Of a stretch of DNA of 12,389 nt, positions 1 to 6,815 are shown piece by piece. Location of the stretch: the NCBI GenBank assembly GCA_029264225.1, contig JARICB010000074.1, forward strand, positions 1 through 12,389, in the 5' to 3' direction. The position numbers and the translations under genes are program-made. Origin of the DNA: Nocardioides sp. GTDB lineage: Bacteria > Actinomycetota > Actinomycetes > Propionibacteriales > Nocardioidaceae. The notes below the pieces were generated by a model. That model saw only the letters and a list, made by a program, of their open reading frames with translations, was not told the DNA's origin and did no database searches. Positions within the stretch are counted from its first letter, which is position 1, and the number at the start of each line of letters is the position of its first letter.

Positions 1-430
1 CTACGACCACGGCGTTGGGTGGGACGTCCTTGGTCACGACGGCACCGGCACCCACCATGGCCTGCCGGCCGATCCGGATACCGGGAAGGATCGTCGCATT
101 GGCCCCGATCGATGCCCCCTTTCCTACGACGGTAGGGGGAAACTCCTGGGGGTACTGACGGCTCCGCGGGAAGAGGTCGTTGGTGAAGGTGGCGTTCGGG
201 CCGACGAACACGTCGTCTTCGAGTCGAACGCCATCCCACAGTTGCACGCCGCACTTGACCGTGACGCGGTCGCCCACGATCACGTCGTTCTCGATGAACA
301 CTCCGTCACAGATGTTGCAGTCAGCACCGATCACAGCGTCGGGCAACACATGGGCGAAGGCCCACACCCTTGTGCCGTCGCCGATCTTGCTGGATTCACA
401 CAGGGCCTTCTCGTGGATAAACGGTTGCAT
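1..430 (-). CDS. Sugar N-acetyltransferase, left-handed beta-helix (FdtC/QdtC/WbbJ-like), 3' end cut by window edge
   Basis: The visible 143 codons begin [20 protein letters not shown] and consist of imperfect hexapeptide repeats (for example [40 protein letters not shown]), the signature of left-handed parallel beta-helix acyltransferases. The segment [12 protein letters not shown] matches the loop typical of acetyl-CoA-dependent dTDP-3-amino-3,6-dideoxyhexose N-acetyltransferases (FdtC, QdtC, WlbB types). The likely role is cytoplasmic N-acetylation of the amino sugar made by the transaminase two genes upstream; the exact sugar is inferred. Two ATGs are adjacent, at 433 and 430. The Shine-Dalgarno AAGGAGA (440-434) leaves only 1 base to the first but 4 to the second, so 430 is preferred. 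The upstream glycosyltransferase stop TGA (432-430) overlaps either ATG, indicating translational coupling. The C-terminus lies beyond position 1. Confidence 0.9.
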   Translation of the reverse strand, partial: MQPFIHEKALCESSKIGDGTRVWAFAHVLPDAVIGADCNICDGVFIENDVIVGDRVTVKCGVQLWDGVRLEDDVFVGPNATFTNDLFPRSRQYPQEFPPTVVGKGASIGANATILPGIRIGRQAMVGAGAVVTKDVPPNAVVV

Positions 431-1395
431 CATTCTCCTTGCGGGCCGTGAAGTTCTCGGCTCATGACGATGGCCAGCGGGCGCGCCTTGCTGTTCTCAT
501 AGGTGCGCCAGACGTAGGACCCCACGACACCGAGACCCAACAGAATGCTGGTGGCCGACATCAGGGTCACCAACATGAGGGCCGTGTAGCCCGGGACGAC
601 GATCAGTCCCGCCACCCGAGCCACGACGGTAAAGATCGAGATGGTCAGGGTCAGGACGGTGCCGAGGGCGCCTACGAGTACGAGCAGAGTGATTGGCAGG
701 TCGCTGAACGAGTAGACGCTGTCCAACAGGTAGCGGAACTTGCGACGCACCGACCAGCCGGACTTGCCGGAGGTTCGTTCCTGTCGCTCATAGGGGATCT
801 CCAACCGGCGGTAGCCGACCCAGTAGAGGAGCCCGACGAGGCTTGAATGCGATTCCTCGAGGGCCACGAGTTGGCGGGCAACGGTGGCGGTGCAACCGAA
901 GATGTCCACGCCGCCCGGAGGGATCGCCCGGTGCACCATCCGGCGGTAGAGACTCCAGAAGACGCGTGCCAGCACCGAACTCAGGAGTGGGTCCTGACGT
1001 TTCGTACGCCGTCCGACAGTGACGTCGACCTGTCCCCCACGAAGGGCGATGAAGAATTCCCGCACCAGGTCAGCCGGCTCCTGCAGGTCAGCAGCCATGG
1101 CGGCGACCCACTCGCCCCGACAGTGCCGGAAACCGGTGCGAATGGCAGCAAAACTACCGAAATTGCGCGAGTGTGCGATGACTTGTGTCGGGATCGGGCA
1201 GGAGGGGAGTAGGCCCTGCAGGACCGTCAACGAGTCGTCGGGGGAGCCATCAACGACGAAGACGGCCTCCAGACCACCCCCGAGCTCCCCATCCATGGCC
1301 ACGAGGCGCTCGATCACCTGTCCGAGCGTCTCGGCATTGCCGTAGACGGGCACGACGACCGAGTAGCGGATGGAGACGTCCTGGTCCGCCGTCAT
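430..1395 (-). CDS. GtrB/DPM1-like membrane glycosyltransferase, family 2
   Basis: A GT-A domain ([13 protein letters not shown] near residue 12, [10 protein letters not shown] near 46, MAADLQEP near 100) is followed by two hydrophobic segments (about 234-262 and 270-297) and the ending [15 protein letters not shown]. This architecture is typical of polyprenyl-phosphate glycosyltransferases of the GtrB/ArnC/DPM1 group, which move a sugar from a nucleotide donor to undecaprenyl phosphate at the inner membrane face. The usual DADLQ reads AADLQ; related GtrB proteins also vary here. Three starts are possible: GTG 1440, GTG 1419 (GTGA overlap with the transaminase stop) and ATG 1395. I chose 1395 because the domain begins 10-12 residues later, giving 321 aa, but no strong ribosome site settles it. 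It is the middle gene of the operon and probably transfers the amino sugar made by its neighbours. Confidence 0.9.
   Translation of the reverse strand: MTADQDVSIRYSVVVPVYGNAETLGQVIERLVAMDGELGGGLEAVFVVDGSPDDSLTVLQGLLPSCPIPTQVIAHSRNFGSFAAIRTGFRHCRGEWVAAMAADLQEPADLVREFFIALRGGQVDVTVGRRTKRQDPLLSSVLARVFWSLYRRMVHRAIPPGGVDIFGCTATVARQLVALEESHSSLVGLLYWVGYRRLEIPYERQERTSGKSGWSVRRKFRYLLDSVYSFSDLPITLLVLVGALGTVLTLTISIFTVVARVAGLIVVPGYTALMLVTLMSATSILLGLGVVGSYVWRTYENSKARPLAIVMSRELHGPQGE
434..440 (-). promoter_or_regulatory. Ribosome binding site deciding the acetyltransferase start
   Basis: On the minus strand this reads AAGGAGA, a strong Shine-Dalgarno sequence inside the last codons of the upstream glycosyltransferase gene. 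Its spacing favours the second of two adjacent ATGs (430) and supports coupled translation within the operon. Confidence 0.7.
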
Positions 1396-1415
1396 CTCGA
1401 CGGTGTGGAGAAGGC

Positions 1416-2504
1416 TCACAACGAACTCAAGGCGTCGCACACCCGGTCGACCTCGGCGTCCAACAACTCCGGGAAGCAGGGAACGGTGAGGATACGCCCG
1501 GCGAGCTGCTCCGAGACGGCGAGCGAATCAGCCACTCGATACTCGGCCTCGAAGGGCTGACGGTGGTCGGGGATCGGGTAGTGAATGTCGGTGCCGATGC
1601 CTGCCTCGTCGAGCCTCGCCCGGGCGCGGTCGCGATCCGGGGCGTCGAACACGGCGAGGTGCCCGACGAACGAGGTGTCAGCCGAACCGAAGAAGTGGGC
1701 GGTGGTCGCCTCCGTGTAACGGGCGTGGATCTCGCGACGGCGAGCGTTGCCCTCGTCTAGGCGGGGCAGTCGGATGCGGAGCACGGCGGCCTGGAGTTCG
1801 TCGAGCCGGCTGTTGCAACCACCAGCCCGACCGACCGTGTACTTGCTCGTCCAGCCGTACTGCCGCAGGGACCTTACCGATGCGTCGAGGTCGGCACTGT
1901 TCGTGACCACGGCACCGCCGTCACCGAGGGCACCCAAATTCTTGGTCGGGTAGAAGCTGAAAGCGGCGACATCTCCGAATGTGCCCGCGCGCTGGGCACC
2001 GCGCTGCGCGCCGATCGACTGTGCACAGTCTTCCAACACACGCACGCCACGCGTCCGGCACAGTTCGACGATCTCCTCGACCGGGGCCATGGCGCCGAAA
2101 AGGTGCGTTACCACCACGACCTTGGCTCCTGCGTCGATGGCGTGTGCAACGGAAGTGGGGGTGACCAGGGCCGTCGTCGGGTCGACCTCGACATAGATAG
2201 GCACAGCCCCGACAGCGCGAATGGCGGTGCTGGAGTAGCCCCCGGCGTTGGCCACGGTGGCCACCAGATCGCCTGGACGGCAACCGAGGGCCGTCAGGGC
2301 GATCGTCAGCGCGTCGGTGCCGTTCGCGACCGACGTCACGTGGTCGACACCGAGATAGAGACCGAGCTCCTCTTCGAAGGCCCGCACCTGGGGGCCGAGG
2401 ACGACCCAGCCGGAGTCCAGCACCGCTGCCATGGCCCGATCGAGGTCGAGTCGTTGCGCCTTGATGGCGCGTGAGAGGTCGTTGACGGGCACGGAAGGGG
2501 ACAC
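1416..2504 (-). CDS. DegT/DnrJ/EryC1/StrS family sugar aminotransferase
   Basis: At 362 aa this has the normal family length and full fold-type I features: SVANGTDAL near 58-66 (phosphate/substrate loop), the cofactor-ring Asp in VLEDCAQ (D159), the Schiff-base lysine in FSFYPTKNLGALGDGG (K188), and NSRLDELQAA near 231-240, which contacts the partner subunit. These PLP enzymes transaminate keto groups of nucleotide-activated 6-deoxysugars. With the adjacent FdtC/QdtC-like acetyltransferase, the best guess is a dTDP-3-keto-6-deoxyhexose 3-transaminase (FdtB/QdtB type) leading to Fuc3NAc or Qui3NAc. A 4-transaminase (PerA/DesI type) is not excluded. No 3,4-ketoisomerase is in view. The GTG at 2504 is the first in-frame start after a TGA at 2516-2514; a second GTG at 2492 is possible. 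It is the first gene of the minus-strand operon. Confidence 0.93.
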   Translation of the reverse strand: MSPSVPVNDLSRAIKAQRLDLDRAMAAVLDSGWVVLGPQVRAFEEELGLYLGVDHVTSVANGTDALTIALTALGCRPGDLVATVANAGGYSSTAIRAVGAVPIYVEVDPTTALVTPTSVAHAIDAGAKVVVVTHLFGAMAPVEEIVELCRTRGVRVLEDCAQSIGAQRGAQRAGTFGDVAAFSFYPTKNLGALGDGGAVVTNSADLDASVRSLRQYGWTSKYTVGRAGGCNSRLDELQAAVLRIRLPRLDEGNARRREIHARYTEATTAHFFGSADTSFVGHLAVFDAPDRDRARARLDEAGIGTDIHYPIPDHRQPFEAEYRVADSLAVSEQLAGRILTVPCFPELLDAEVDRVCDALSSL

Positions 2505-2655
2505 GCGAGCGATTCAATCACGGGTGATATCGGCCCAGCGAACAGCCGCGTGAGCGACCTTGTGGGCGACGACGACGTTGGCAGGGCGATGGCAGTGCCA
2601 TTTCCGGTTGGCCTAGGCTCTCCACCGTCTGTGGTGACCTATTCGAGGAGATGCT
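2505..2655. promoter_or_regulatory. Divergent intergenic region between the two glycan arms
   Basis: These 151 bases separate the minus-strand transaminase operon from the plus-strand glycosyltransferase operon and must hold both promoters. On the plus strand TAGGCT (2614-2619) fits a TANNNT -10 box and would give a leader of about 30 bases containing the Shine-Dalgarno. No convincing TTGACA-like -35 lies at 16-19 bases. No clear minus-strand -10 box was found, and no operator palindrome was recognised. Confidence 0.45.
2645..2651 (+). promoter_or_regulatory. Ribosome binding site of the plus-strand GT2 gene
   Basis: GAGGAGA lies 4 bases before the GTG at 2656 and fixes that codon as the start rather than a downstream one. 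Confidence 0.75.
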
Positions 2656-3573
2656 GTGTCGGAGCCTGTGCCACACGAACCCGTCTCGATTGCCGCCTTG
2701 ACGGTCCTGTTCAACAACTCCTGGGAGTCGTTGCGACGCAGCGTCGCCGCGTTCGACAACTCGGTGCGCATCGGACGCGAAGCAAATCTGTGCTCGGGAT
2801 TCACTCTCGCGCTGGGCGATGCGTCTCCCGCGGCCCTGCTGAGCGAGGACAGGCTGGAGCAACTCCGGGCGCTCGCCCCTCATATCGACTTGGTGCACTA
2901 CGAGTTCTTCGACGAGAACACCGGAACTTCACGAGGTCAGAACCGGCTCAGCCGGACCACCGAATCGGATCTGATCGTGCTGTGCAACCCCGACGTCGTT
3001 CCCGACGCGCGGGCGATGTGGCGGATGGCTGCCCTCCTCGATGACCAACGGATCGGGATCGTGGAGGCCAAGCAGCTCCCCATCGAGCACCCGAAGGACT
3101 ATGACGAAGGCACCGGTCTCACGTCCTGGTGCTCTGGTGCCTTCTCCATGGTGCGGCGCGCCCTCTTCGAGGAGTTGGAGGGCTTCGACGAGCAGACCTT
3201 CTTCCTCTACTGCGACGACGTCGATCTTTCCTGGCGCATCCGCGAGGCGGGCTACGACGCGGTGATGCAGCCGGCTGCGGTGGTCTTCCACGGCAAGGAT
3301 CTCAGTGCTTCGGGAGGATGGGTGCCCACCGAGGCCGAGCGCTACTACTCGGCCGAGGCCGCGCTGCTGTTGGCCCACAAGTGGTCGCGAGACGTCATTG
3401 TTGCTGACCTCCTGGAACAGTTCGACTCCGGCGTGGATGAAAATCATCGACGCGCTGCCGAAGAATTTCGGCGCCGTCAGGACGAGGGGGTACTTGTGCC
3501 ACAGCGAGATTCGAGCGGTGCCGTAGGGCGCTTCGTCGATGGCCAGTATGCCCATCACAGGTATGCCCTGTGA
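2656..3573 (+). CDS. Family 2 glycosyltransferase (rhamnosyltransferase-like)
   Basis: This 305-aa soluble protein has a GT-A fold: SIAALTVLFNN at 11-21, the metal/nucleotide motif LIVLCNPDVVPD at 106-117 (NPD in place of a DXD, as is common in WbbL/rhamnosyl-type GT2 enzymes), WCSGAFSMVRR at 158-168, and FLYCDDVDLSWRIREAGY at 183-200, where the DD/E-D segment supplies the catalytic base and acceptor contacts. There is no signal peptide or membrane segment, so it acts in the cytoplasm on lipid-linked glycan. Donor and acceptor cannot be read from sequence. The start is set by a good ribosome site. The stop overlaps the next gene's start (GTGA, 3570-3573), so the two are translationally coupled. 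It is divergent from the amino-sugar genes and probably contributes to the same surface polymer. Confidence 0.88.
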   Translation: MSEPVPHEPVSIAALTVLFNNSWESLRRSVAAFDNSVRIGREANLCSGFTLALGDASPAALLSEDRLEQLRALAPHIDLVHYEFFDENTGTSRGQNRLSRTTESDLIVLCNPDVVPDARAMWRMAALLDDQRIGIVEAKQLPIEHPKDYDEGTGLTSWCSGAFSMVRRALFEELEGFDEQTFFLYCDDVDLSWRIREAGYDAVMQPAAVVFHGKDLSASGGWVPTEAERYYSAEAALLLAHKWSRDVIVADLLEQFDSGVDENHRRAAEEFRRRQDEGVLVPQRDSSGAVGRFVDGQYAHHRYAL

Positions 3574-5480
3574 GCGACCACAAGTACGACAACGCCGTCG
3601 GCCCCTACAACGCCTACGGACACTGCCTGGAGTTGCTGGGCCGCCATACCGCACCCTCCGACGGAGTTCACCTGGATCTGGCGTGTGGCCTCGGCCCGAT
3701 CGCCGAACCACTGATCGCCTCCCACGGCGTCCACTACGTCGGAGTCGATTACGACCCTGACACCGTGAAGACCCTCAAGGAACGGGGTTTCGAAGCCCAC
3801 GCGCTCGACCTGAACAGCCCCGAGGTGGAGCAGGACCTCCGTCGGGTGCTGGACGGTCGCAAGCTTGCATCGATCTCGATGCTGGACGGACTCGAGCACC
3901 TGGTGGAGGGCTACCACGTCCTGGCAGCCATTTCGGTGCTTCTCGCAGAGCATCGCACCCTGTGTGTATTGAGCGTCCCGAACGTGACGCACGTCGATAT
4001 CGGTATCAAGACGCTGCTCGGCAAGTGGGACTACACCGAAACCGGGCTCCTCGACCGCACCCACTACCACCTCTACAGTGCACCCTCGCTGGAGGACGCG
4101 CTCAGCGAGGCCGGGCTCGCGAAGGTCGCTGACTATGACGTCGTCATGGCTGAGAGTGACCAGCACTTCCCGCCCGATCACGGAGCCCTGAGGCGAGCGA
4201 CGCCGCTCGGTCACTACCTCCGCACCCTGCGGGAGTCGATCGATGCCCATGGTTACACGAATCAGTTCGTGTGGGCGGTGGCACCGACTGCGGCCATGCC
4301 CGGTCGTGATCTAGCACTGGCCGACGAGGGGCCCTTCCTCAGCGTCATCATGCGAACCCAGGGCCGTCGGGACCAAGAACTGCGGGAGGCACTGCTCAGC
4401 CTGGCTGCGCAGTCCAGCACCAATTTCGAACTCCTCCTCGTCGCGCATCGAACCACGGTCGCGCAACAGATCCAGGTTGAGCGCGTCATCGCCGACCAGC
4501 CCCAGGAGTTCCGCGATCGGATCCGCCTGCTCCTGCTTGACACGGGTCGTCGCGCTGCGCCGCTCAACCATGCAATGCGACACGCGCGAGGCCGTTACCT
4601 CGTCATCCTCGACGACGACGACATCGTGTTGGAGGGCTGGGTAGCCACCTTCGAGGGCCACGAGCAGGTCCAGCCCGGCCGGATCATGCGGGTCCAGGCC
4701 GCGGTGCACGATGTTGCCCGTACCGAGGTCCGCGGTCTCACTGGCGTGCGTGGCATCGAAAGCCCCCGCACTCCGTACGCCGCAACGTTCTCGTTGACCG
4801 ATCACATCGCGACCAACCAGTCACCGACGCATACCTGGGCCTTCCCGGTGACCCTGCATCGTGACTTCGGGATGGTCTTCGACGAAACGATGACCACGAC
4901 CGAGGATTGGGAGTTCCTGATCCGTGCGGCCGAGGTGGTCGGAGTGCAGGACATTCCGACGGTGCTGGCCATCTACCAGTGGTGGGTCAGCCACGAGTCC
5001 TCTCGGACGCAGCACGACGAGGACGACTGGCGGCAGAACCATTCGGAGGTCCACCGACGTCTGGACCGCAAGCCACTGCTCCTGCCGGCTGCCGAGACAC
5101 GCGCCTTGCGAGCGAGACTGCGTCGCCTCGACGAACTGGAGAACGTGTTGGCCGAACACGCCGAACTCCGCGCCCAACTCGCCACCTTGGAGCGCGAGTC
5201 ACGCGCCGACTTCGACACGCTGCAAGGTGAAGCGTTCGACCTCCTGGGTCAACTGCGTCGAGAACGCCAACGCACGGCGATCCTGCGCAAGAGGATTCAC
5301 AAGCTTCGATCCAAGTTGCCCGAGGGTGGCAAGCAGGGCGGCTCGAAGACCGGAGGCTCCAAGCAGGGCGGCTCCAAGCAGGCGTCGACACGGGTGCCCC
5401 CAGCGCGGAAGGCGCCCGTCGCGGAGCAGGCCTCGATCTTCCGGCGGGCCGGTCGCAGCATCAAACGCGCTCTGAGCTGA
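3570..5480 (+). CDS. Methyltransferase-glycosyltransferase fusion with coiled coil and GGSK-repeat tail
   Basis: The 636-aa protein has four parts. Residues 1-240 form a class I SAM-dependent methyltransferase: motif I is LDLACGLGPIAE (35-46), the ribose-binding acid is in VGVDYD (57-62), and DGLEHL (106-111) and LLDRTHYHLYS (160-170) resemble the post-II and C-terminal segments of sugar/glycan methyltransferases. Residues 255-500 form a GT2 domain with SVIMRTQGR (258-266), VILDDDDIV (345-353) and TTEDWEFLIRA (443-453). Residues 507-583 are charged and heptad-like, probably coiled coil. Residues 586-604 are Gly-Gly-Ser-Lys-Gln repeats, followed by a basic end (IFRRAGRSIKRALS) that could bind membrane. 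A GTG start overlaps the previous stop by 4 bases. The likely role is extension plus methylation or capping of a cytoplasmic surface-glycan precursor; the acceptor is unknown. Confidence 0.87.
   Translation: MSDHKYDNAVGPYNAYGHCLELLGRHTAPSDGVHLDLACGLGPIAEPLIASHGVHYVGVDYDPDTVKTLKERGFEAHALDLNSPEVEQDLRRVLDGRKLASISMLDGLEHLVEGYHVLAAISVLLAEHRTLCVLSVPNVTHVDIGIKTLLGKWDYTETGLLDRTHYHLYSAPSLEDALSEAGLAKVADYDVVMAESDQHFPPDHGALRRATPLGHYLRTLRESIDAHGYTNQFVWAVAPTAAMPGRDLALADEGPFLSVIMRTQGRRDQELREALLSLAAQSSTNFELLLVAHRTTVAQQIQVERVIADQPQEFRDRIRLLLLDTGRRAAPLNHAMRHARGRYLVILDDDDIVLEGWVATFEGHEQVQPGRIMRVQAAVHDVARTEVRGLTGVRGIESPRTPYAATFSLTDHIATNQSPTHTWAFPVTLHRDFGMVFDETMTTTEDWEFLIRAAEVVGVQDIPTVLAIYQWWVSHESSRTQHDEDDWRQNHSEVHRRLDRKPLLLPAAETRALRARLRRLDELENVLAEHAELRAQLATLERESRADFDTLQGEAFDLLGQLRRERQRTAILRKRIHKLRSKLPEGGKQGGSKTGGSKQGGSKQASTRVPPARKAPVAEQASIFRRAGRSIKRALS
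5325..5381 (+). repeat. In-frame 15-base tandem repeat encoding GGSKQ units
   Basis: Four units (the first shortened by one codon) encode GGKQ, GGSKT, GGSKQ and GGSKQ near the C-terminus of the fusion protein. The unit is close to GGCGGCTCCAAGCAG. Such repeats change copy number easily, so length may vary between strains; that is an inference. Confidence 0.8.
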
Positions 5481-5483
5481 GGC

Positions 5484-5505
5484 GTTACCGGCCACTACCG
5501 GTGAC
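5484..5505 (+). terminator. Hairpin after the glycan operon, candidate terminator
   Basis: GTTACCGG (5484-5491) and CCGGTGAC (5498-5505) pair as an 8-bp stem with one G-T wobble and a CCACTA loop, starting 3 bases after the TGA of the fusion gene. No T-run follows, so this is either a U-less actinobacterial terminator or an mRNA 3'-end stabiliser. Confidence 0.4.
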
Positions 5506-5566
5506 AACCAGCCGCCGATCTGAGCATGTCGGTGGCTTCCTCCATGCTGGTGTCTACGCTGACTCG

Positions 5567-5574
5567 GGGAGGAG
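5567..5574 (+). promoter_or_regulatory. Ribosome binding site selecting the ATG at 5580
   Basis: A GGGGAGGA run ends 5 bases before the ATG at 5580. It shows that the lipoprotein signal peptide, not the in-frame ATG 54 bases upstream (5526), is the true N-terminus. A TACGCT box at 5555-5560 could be the -10 element, with weaker support. Confidence 0.7.
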
Positions 5575-5579
5575 TGTGG

Positions 5580-6806
5580 ATGACCCGCGACATCAGAGCG
5601 TGCGCCGTTGCGGTCTCCGGCATGCTGCTGCTCGTTCTTACGGCCTGCGGTGGGGCCGGCTCGGGGCGAACGGTCGAGCCGCCCGGTTCGGTCGGCTCGG
5701 CTGCATCCTCGACGTCACCTACTTCCGGGTCGAACATCACCCCCGGCGTCACAGACCCTGAGCACGCCGTCGATCCACCCGGCCCACGCCGGGGAGCCCT
5801 GGTAGGCGCCGACCTGCTGATCAAGAACGAGAGCACCCTCGGCGCCCCCCTGGTCAGGCGCATCAGGGGGCTCGCCACCGTCAAGCGCTCACTGGTGCTC
5901 TCCCTGGGCAACGTCGGCATCGAAAATCGGGTCATCAACCTCGGCGCGGTCGATCCATCGACCTACCGCAACTACACGCCGTACGTCAGTGCCGAGCTCC
6001 AGCAGGCGTGGGATCGGGTCGCCGGCGGTGAGCTGGTCATCGACAAATCGCTCGGCAGGCGGTTGCAGGATGACGAGGGCTTCCTCAAGCTCGGCAACGA
6101 CCAGGACGCGCCGCAGGTGCACATCGGGGCCTTTGCGCCGCAGGTGCCGCAGATCGACGCGGTCGTCAACGAGTCGTGGGGCGAGCAGCTCGGCCTCCCG
6201 AGCGACAACGCGATGCTGATCAGTACCGGCATCCATTCGCCGCGCGTCGTGATGGCAGATCTGCAGCAGATCGTCGGCGACGACGCGGTCGTCTCCATCC
6301 TCGGCCCGGATCTCGACCCCGGCGCCCAACAGTTGGCGATCCCCTCGGGCGGCTCGGTCGCCGCAGCCGTCGGCGCGTTCCGCTACACGGTGCTCGGTGC
6401 CGAGCGGGTGGCTCCCGAACAGTCGTGGGTCGCGGCCCACATCCGCACCGAGCAGGTGCCGATCCTGGGCAACGTGACCTGCCACGCGGTGATCATCCCG
6501 CAACTGCGGGCAGCCTTGCGTGAGGTGCAGAGCAGGGGACTGGCGCAGGAGATACATCCGCAGGAGTACGCCGGGTGCTACTACCCGCGCTACATCGCGG
6601 GGACCCAACAGCTCTCGCTGCACGCCTTCGGGATTGCGCTCGACCTCAACGTGAGCGGTAACCAACGTGGCAGCGCCGGGGAGATGGATCGAACCGTGGT
6701 GGAGATCTTCAAGAAGTGGGGCTTCGCCTGGGGTGGCGACTGGGGCTACACCGATCCCATGCACTTCGAGCTGAATGCGCTCATCGATCCCACGGCGCCG
6801 CGCTAG
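5580..6806 (+). CDS. M15 family D-alanyl-D-alanine carboxypeptidase-like lipoprotein
   Basis: The 408-aa protein starts MTRDIRACAVAV, followed by a hydrophobic stretch and the lipobox LTAC (lipidated Cys23), so it is an exported lipoprotein. A Gly/Ser/Pro/Thr linker spans about 24-70. The C-terminal part is an M15 (VanY-like) zinc peptidase: LSLHAFGIALDLN holds two ligands (H348, D355) and DPMHFEL the third (H395). Cysteines in NVTCHAV (302) and YAGCYYP (333) could form a disulfide outside the cell. It probably cleaves peptidoglycan stem peptides; DD-carboxypeptidase versus L,D- or D,D-endopeptidase cannot be decided. The segment at about 85-280 is not part of the peptidase. Phrases such as NLGAVDPSTYRNYTP and GGELVIDKSLGRRLQ recall the MacB/FtsX extracytoplasmic core domain (inference). 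A strong ribosome site sets the start. The stop codon TAG is also the first half of the next gene's -10 box. Confidence 0.87.
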   Translation: MTRDIRACAVAVSGMLLLVLTACGGAGSGRTVEPPGSVGSAASSTSPTSGSNITPGVTDPEHAVDPPGPRRGALVGADLLIKNESTLGAPLVRRIRGLATVKRSLVLSLGNVGIENRVINLGAVDPSTYRNYTPYVSAELQQAWDRVAGGELVIDKSLGRRLQDDEGFLKLGNDQDAPQVHIGAFAPQVPQIDAVVNESWGEQLGLPSDNAMLISTGIHSPRVVMADLQQIVGDDAVVSILGPDLDPGAQQLAIPSGGSVAAAVGAFRYTVLGAERVAPEQSWVAAHIRTEQVPILGNVTCHAVIIPQLRAALREVQSRGLAQEIHPQEYAGCYYPRYIAGTQQLSLHAFGIALDLNVSGNQRGSAGEMDRTVVEIFKKWGFAWGGDWGYTDPMHFELNALIDPTAPR

Positions 6807-6809
6807 CCT
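6804..6809 (+). promoter_or_regulatory. -10 box (TAGCCT) for a leaderless oxidoreductase transcript
   Basis: TAGCCT fits TANNNT and is followed by 6 bases and then the ATG at 6816, the geometry of leaderless actinobacterial genes. No Shine-Dalgarno precedes the ATG. The first three bases are the stop codon of the M15 gene. No clear -35 element is visible. Confidence 0.55.
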
Positions 6810-6815
6810 CGCGCC

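Noticed and set aside
2578..2619. TTGGCA (2578) and TAGGCT (2614) as a -35/-10 pair
   Set aside because: The spacing is 30 bases, too long for a sigma-70-type promoter. Only the TAGGCT box is kept, with low confidence.
5526..5579. Upstream in-frame ATG extending the M15 lipoprotein by 18 residues
   Set aside because: The strong Shine-Dalgarno and the lipoprotein signal peptide both place the start at 5580.
6415..6432. CCGAACAGTCG followed by TGGGTCG inside the M15 gene, similar to the palindrome arm
   Set aside because: It lacks the GTTA end and the inverted partner, and it encodes ordinary coding sequence (PEQSWVA), so it is probably chance.
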